This document shows, piece after piece, positions 59,605 through 64,000 of a stretch of DNA of 64,000 nucleotides. Numbering within the stretch: the first letter of the stretch is position 1; each line of letters begins with the position of its first letter. Origin of the DNA: Klebsiella electrica (GTDB taxonomy: Bacteria > Pseudomonadota > Gammaproteobacteria > Enterobacterales > Enterobacteriaceae); assembly GCF_006711645.1 (NCBI RefSeq), contig NZ_CP041247.1, forward strand, positions 3,782,001 through 3,846,000. Direction: 5' to 3'. The notes under the pieces were generated by a model. It ran no database searches, was not told the origin of the DNA, and was given only the letters and a program-made list of their open reading frames with translations. The position numbers were made by a program, and so were the translations under genes.

Positions 59605-60532
59605 ATGACGGCCACACTCCCGGCTCGCGCTACGCTTAGCCGGGCTACCTGAGCCAGGCTGGCATGATGCCCGGCGGCGCTGCGCTTGCGCGGGCCTACG
59701 GGACGAATGCCGAGCGCCTGACCGGGTCAGCGTCGCACCACCCGGCAAAATACCGGCGCAGAGGCGTAGCCTGGGTAAGGCGTTTACGCCGCCACCCGGG
59801 AATAACGGCCGCCCGGGCAGGTTAATACAGGTCGAATGCCGAGCGCCAGGCCGAGTCAGCGTCGCACCACCCGGCAAAATACCGGCACAAAGGCGTAGCC
59901 CGGGTAAGGCGTTTACGCCGCCACCCGGGAATAATGCCCGCCCGGATAAGGCGCTTGCGCCTTATCCGGGAATAACGCCCGTCCGGGCAGGTTAATACGG
60001 GGCGAATGCCGAGCACCAGGCCGGGTCAGCGCCGCGCCACCCGGCAAAATACCGGCGCAGAATCCGTAGCCCGGGTAAGGCGTTTACGCCGCGACCCGGG
60101 AATAACGCCCGTCCGGGCAGGTTAATACGAGACGAATGCCGAGCGCCAGACCGGGTCAGCGTCGCACCACCCGGCAAAATACCGGCACAGAATTGTAGCC
60201 CGGGTAAGGCGTTTACGCCGCCACCCGGGAATAACGGCCGTTCGGGCAGGTTAATACGAGACGAATGCCGAGCGCCTGGCCGGGTCAGCGCCGCGCCACC
60301 CGGCAAAATACCGGCACAAAGGCGTAGCCCGGGTAAGGCGTTTACGCCGCCACCCGGGAATAATGCCCGCCCGGATAAGGCGCTTGCGCCGCGACCCGGG
60401 AATAATGCCCGCCCGGATAAGGCGCTTGCGCCGCGACCCGGGAATAATGCCCGCCCGGATAAGGCGTTTACGCCGCCACCCGGGAATAATGCCCGCCCGG
60501 GTAAGGCGCTTGCGCTACGACCCCGGGGGGTA
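59605..60532. repeat. Nested REP array between fepC and entF
   Basis: About 930 bases of tandem REP sequence. A long unit marked by GTTAATAC recurs at 59821, 59991, 60121 and 60250 (spacings 170, 130 and 129), each with GTAGCCCGGGTAAGGCG...CCACCCGGGAATAA and GCCACCCGGCAAAATACCGGC. A shorter 42-base unit starting AATAATGCCCGCCCGG recurs at 60359, 60401, 60443 and 60485. The extra 40 bases in the first long spacing are one such short unit. No gene is seen; frames through it are repeats of the same peptide. Confidence 0.92.
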
Positions 60533-60539
60533 TCTCTCC

Positions 60540-63500
60540 TTACCCCAGAATCTCCCGCACGACCGGACCAATCGATGCGAAAGCCTGCGGGGAGATAATA
60601 TCCACGTGGGCGCAGTTCTGGCTAAAGACCTCCAGTTCGCCCACCCAGGGGCCCCATACCGCCTGCGGATCCATTCCCGCCTGGCGTGTTTTCTCCGCCA
60701 CAAACAGCGTCGCCTTGCCATCAAATTTCGCGCTATGCGCGGTGGTAAGCAGGCGAACCGCATCGGCATAGTTGCCCTCGATAACGCGGAACAACTCGCC
60801 GGAAGCCTGCCCCTGCTGAGCGGCAAGAAAGGCCTCGCGCTCGCGTTCAATCTCAGCCAGCACCTCCGGGTCCAGACCGTTAGCCTCTTTTTCCGCCCAG
60901 TTCTGCGTCTCCGGTGGCCAGGTATCCAGCAAGCCCAGGAACGCCACCGCTTCGCCGCGCTGGCATAAGCGGGCGGCAATCCCCTGCGCCAGCGTCCCGC
61001 CGAGGGAATAACCAAACAGGTAATAGGGCCCGTGCGGCTGCTGCGCCAGCAGGGTCTGCAGATGTTGTTCGCACACTTCATCGAGATTGGTCGCGTTCAT
61101 CATCGGCCCTTCCGGACGCGGCGACTGAATGCCGGTAATCGACCAACGCGGATGAAGATAGCGGGCCAGCACGCTGAACTGCCAGGCAAAACCCGACGCC
61201 GGATGGAAGCAAAACAGCGTTGGCCCGTCGCTCACGCGCAGCGGCAGAATCGCATCAAAGCCCAGGCGCTGTATCTGCTCATCGCTAAGATCGGAGCCCA
61301 GCTGCGCGCTCAGTTTCCCCACCGTCGAGGCCACCATCACCTGCCCCGGCGTCACCTGACGTCCCAGCTCGCGGCTGAGCTGCGCCGCCAGGCGCATCGC
61401 CAGCAGCGAATGGCCGCCGAGGGCGAAGAAATCGGCTTCAATGTCGTTCACTTCACAACCCAGTAGCTGGCTGAACGCCTCAGCCACGGTGGTTTCGATC
61501 CCCGGCTCCGGCGCTCGACCGCCGCGTTCACTGCCTAAAGTCGGCAGCGGCAGCGCTTTGCGATCCAGCTTGCCGTTGGCGCTCAGCGGCAGTTCCGCCA
61601 GTTGAATCAGCACCACCGGCAGCATATGCGGCGGCAGCTGTTCGGCGAGACGCGTTTTCAGCGCTGTCGTATCCAGCGGCAACCCGGACTCTGACACCAG
61701 GTAACCGACCAACTGGCGGGCATCGCCGCCGGTCGACGCCGCCTGATTGAAAACGCAGGCGTGGGTCACCGCCAGAGCAACGTCCGGTAGCGCAGACATG
61801 ACGCGGTCGATTTCGCCCAGCTCAATACGCTGCCCGCGAATTTTCAGCTGATCGTCGCTGCGCCCGAGGTATTCCACCGCGCCGTTATCCAGCCAGCGCG
61901 CCACGTCGCCGGTACGGTACATCCGTTCACCGACGGAAAACGGGTCGGCGATAAAGCGCGAAGCGGTCAGATCCGGGCGGCCCAGATACCCCTGCGCCAG
62001 CTGAATGCCGGTCAAATACAAATCTCCGGCGACGCCCGGCGGAACCGGCCACAGAGTAGCATCGAGAATACGCAGTCCGGTATTCCATACCGGCCAGCCG
62101 ATCGGCACGCTGTTACCGGTGACCGCCGCCAGCTCCGCCCCGCAGGCCGGATACCAGCTCACGTCCACCGCGGCTTCGGTCGGACCATAGAGGTTATGCA
62201 GCGGCGCGCCGGTCAACGCTTCCCACTCGCGGCACAGGTCGGTTGGTAACGCTTCCCCGCTACAGAAGACGCGCTTCAGCGTCCGGCAGGTCGCCACGTT
62301 TTCAGCATCCAGCGAAGCCACGAACGCCGCCAACATTGACGGTACAAAGTGAGTGGTGGTGACCCCGTAGCGGGTAAAGAACTGCTGCATCGCCTGCGGA
62401 TCGCGATGGGCTTCCGGCTCGGCCATCACCAGCTGCGCGCCGGTAATAAACGGCCACCAGAACTCCCACACCGACACATCAAAGCTGCACGGCGTTTTCT
62501 GCGCCACCACATCTTCGGCGGTCAGCGGATAGTGATTTTGCATCCACAGCAGACGGTTCACGATCGCAGTTTGCCCGACCATCACCCCTTTCGGGCGCCC
62601 GGTGGAGCCGGAGGTAAAGATGATGTACGCCGTATGCTCCGGCTGCGAGAGCGCCAGCGGAGTGTCATCGCCTGCCGCCAGCGGCTGCTGATAACACAGG
62701 GTTTCCAGACCCGGAATAGCGCTAAAGCGAGCGAGCTGATCGTCTGCGGTAATCAGCAGCGACGGACGGGCGTCCTCCAGCATCATGCGCAGGCGATCGT
62801 CAGGATACCCGGTATCCAGCGGCAGCCAGGCCGCCCCGGCCTCGACGATGCCGTGCAGCGCCAGAGTGAGGAATACCGAACGCGGAAGCGCCACCGCGAC
62901 ACTATCGCCCGGCTTAACCCCGCGTTCACCCAGCAGTCGGGCCAACGCCACCACCTGCTGGCGCATTTCCCGGTAGCTGAATTGCCGGGTCGCATCCGCC
63001 AGCGCCGGGGCATCCGGCGTTTTCGCCGCCTGCTCCGCCACCAGGGCGCTGAGCGTCGTCGTCGGCAGCGCCACGCTGGTATCATTGACTTGCGCCAGCT
63101 GCGCCGTCTCGGCGGCCGACAGCAGATTGGCCTCACCGCAGCGTAGCGCCGGATCGGCGGCAAACTGGGTCAGCAGCGCGGATAAACGCGCCACGTGCGC
63201 GCGCAACGTGGCCTGGTCATAGCGCGTTTTGTTCGCCAGCACCTCCAGCGACAGTCCGCCGGACTCATCCGGAAACAGCGCCAGTTCAAGATCGTTTACC
63301 GGGCCGGTCGCCAGGGTGTGGGTCACCGCCTCAATACCGTCAATATCCAGAACATAATCAAAGACTTTAATATTGAGCACCGGGCCAAACAGCGGCTCAT
63401 CGCCCGCCGCTTTGCCGCTATCGCGCACGATTTGTTCGGCGTCGTAGCGCTGGTGGCGGCGCATTTTTTTCAGCCGGGCGCTGAGACGCAGCGCCAGCTC

Positions 63501-64000
63501 CGCCAGCGTCTCTTGCGCATCGATATGTACCGCCAGCGGCAGGACGTTCAGTACCGGGCCGGTTGCAGTCAATGCCGCCGAGCCCATCCGGCGCATAAAG
63601 ATAAAGCCTGCGGCATAGTCCATGCGGTTGCATAAGCGGCCAAGCCACAGGGTGGTCAGCGCCAGCGCCAGATCGGCGCGCTGACACTGCGGCGCGCCAG
63701 CGGCGAGGCGGCTGAACAGGCCGGCATCCAGATCCAGCTTCAGGCGCCAGATATCGGTACTGGTCGCTCGTCCCGCCAGCGGCGCGGCAGAGAGCGACGC
63801 CGGTGACGGCAGGGCTTTGCGCTGTTCGCTCCAGAACGCTTTATCGCGCTGCCAGGCCTCGCTGCCGTAGTAGCGCTGATACTCGTCAACAACCTCAGCG
63901 AAAGGGGTAAACGGTGACGCCGGTGTCGCCTCCCCACGTTGCCAGGCGCGATAAATCGCCGCTATCTGGCGGGTAATAGCGGGGAAACTGAAGCCATCGA
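60540..64000 (-). CDS. entF: Enterobactin synthase NRPS EntF (N-terminus beyond window)
   Basis: Multidomain peptide synthetase that activates serine and, with EntB-bound dihydroxybenzoate, builds and cyclises enterobactin. The C-terminal 1152 residues are in the window and the frame stays open to the edge; E. coli EntF is 1293. The condensation domain is cut at its HHxxxDG motif (DGFSFPAITRQ remains). Next are the adenylation domain (IIFTSGSTGRPKGVMVG, NLYGPTEAAVDVS, YRTGDVARW, NGKLDRKALPLP), the carrier domain (FFALGGHSLLAMRLA) and the thioesterase (GYSLGGTLAQG, catalytic Ser). Convergent with fepC. Confidence 0.97.
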   Translation of the reverse strand, partial: DGFSFPAITRQIAAIYRAWQRGEATPASPFTPFAEVVDEYQRYYGSEAWQRDKAFWSEQRKALPSPASLSAAPLAGRATSTDIWRLKLDLDAGLFSRLAAGAPQCQRADLALALTTLWLGRLCNRMDYAAGFIFMRRMGSAALTATGPVLNVLPLAVHIDAQETLAELALRLSARLKKMRRHQRYDAEQIVRDSGKAAGDEPLFGPVLNIKVFDYVLDIDGIEAVTHTLATGPVNDLELALFPDESGGLSLEVLANKTRYDQATLRAHVARLSALLTQFAADPALRCGEANLLSAAETAQLAQVNDTSVALPTTTLSALVAEQAAKTPDAPALADATRQFSYREMRQQVVALARLLGERGVKPGDSVAVALPRSVFLTLALHGIVEAGAAWLPLDTGYPDDRLRMMLEDARPSLLITADDQLARFSAIPGLETLCYQQPLAAGDDTPLALSQPEHTAYIIFTSGSTGRPKGVMVGQTAIVNRLLWMQNHYPLTAEDVVAQKTPCSFDVSVWEFWWPFITGAQLVMAEPEAHRDPQAMQQFFTRYGVTTTHFVPSMLAAFVASLDAENVATCRTLKRVFCSGEALPTDLCREWEALTGAPLHNLYGPTEAAVDVSWYPACGAELAAVTGNSVPIGWPVWNTGLRILDATLWPVPPGVAGDLYLTGIQLAQGYLGRPDLTASRFIADPFSVGERMYRTGDVARWLDNGAVEYLGRSDDQLKIRGQRIELGEIDRVMSALPDVALAVTHACVFNQAASTGGDARQLVGYLVSESGLPLDTTALKTRLAEQLPPHMLPVVLIQLAELPLSANGKLDRKALPLPTLGSERGGRAPEPGIETTVAEAFSQLLGCEVNDIEADFFALGGHSLLAMRLAAQLSRELGRQVTPGQVMVASTVGKLSAQLGSDLSDEQIQRLGFDAILPLRVSDGPTLFCFHPASGFAWQFSVLARYLHPRWSITGIQSPRPEGPMMNATNLDEVCEQHLQTLLAQQPHGPYYLFGYSLGGTLAQGIAARLCQRGEAVAFLGLLDTWPPETQNWAEKEANGLDPEVLAEIEREREAFLAAQQGQASGELFRVIEGNYADAVRLLTTAHSAKFDGKATLFVAEKTRQAGMDPQAVWGPWVGELEVFSQNCAHVDIISPQAFASIGPVVREILG

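Noticed and set aside
59605..60532. CRISPR array
   Set aside because: The repeats are GC-rich palindromes of variable spacing with no unique spacers and no cas genes nearby; REP type fits better.
59521..60968. Repetitive frames in the fepC-entF array (for example MPARIRRLRRDPGI)
   Set aside because: They translate the 42-base and 129-base repeats and run into entF antisense.
63624..64000. Possible frameshift near the start of entF
   Set aside because: The ATG at 63623 is internal. Translating upstream in the same frame gives normal condensation-domain sequence to the window edge, so the gene is simply cut by the window.

Overview
The window is a chromosomal segment of an Enterobacteriaceae species, most likely Klebsiella, Raoultella or a close relative. 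Nearly every protein matches a known E. coli/Klebsiella family in length and motifs, and the gene order follows the E. coli K-12 gltI-to-entF region read backwards. Klebsiella-type differences are a complete methionine-salvage set (mtnE-like ybdL, mtnC, mtnD, mtnB, mtnA, mtnK), no rihA-hscC block between gltL and ybeL, no citrate-fermentation genes between rna and rnk, and no fepE between fepC and entF. Names come from recall of family sequences, not from a search. No rRNA, tRNA, CRISPR array, insertion sequence or prophage was seen.

Layout. 1-3.4 kb: the glutamate/aspartate importer gltIJKL with an SroC-type RNA between gltI and gltJ. 3.4-19.6 kb: housekeeping genes: ybeL, leuS-lptE-holA-nadD-cobC, the elongasome cluster rsfS-rlmH-mrdA-mrdB-rlpA-dacA, then ybeD, lipB, ybeF and lipA. 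19.8-26.8 kb: tatE, ybeM, crcB, cspE, pagP, dcuC, rna, a decayed alpha/beta-hydrolase gene, rnk with a leader terminator, and uspG. 26.8-30.4 kb: oxidative-stress genes ahpF, ahpC and dsbG, with OxyR-like sites and a candidate small RNA between ahpC and dsbG. 30.5-33.4 kb: a LysR regulator and the paired genes ybdN (PP-loop/PAPS-reductase-like) and ybdM (ParB-like).

33.4-46.1 kb: methionine salvage. The genes ybdL, mtnC, mtnD, mtnB, mtnA and mtnK recycle methylthioribose to methionine. Next to them is a four-gene operon coding for a ribose-type ABC importer (ATPase, permease, binding protein) and a cytosolic LVIVD-repeat beta-propeller of unknown function, divergent from the 2-oxoacid reductase gene hcxA. 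MetJ-box-like 8-mer arrays occur at four promoter regions here, including the transporter/hcxA gap. This suggests one methionine-responsive locus and makes the transporter and propeller the best candidates for an undescribed sulfur-compound salvage function.

46.3-64 kb: ybdD and cstA, then the enterobactin region: entCEBAH, fepB, the exporter entS, the importer genes fepDGC, and entF running off the right edge. Fur-box-like sites lie in the two divergent gaps. Several gaps hold REP palindromes expanded into tandem arrays: 74 bp in cstA-entH, 73 bp after fepB (copying the end of fepB), and nested 129/42 bp units in fepC-entF.
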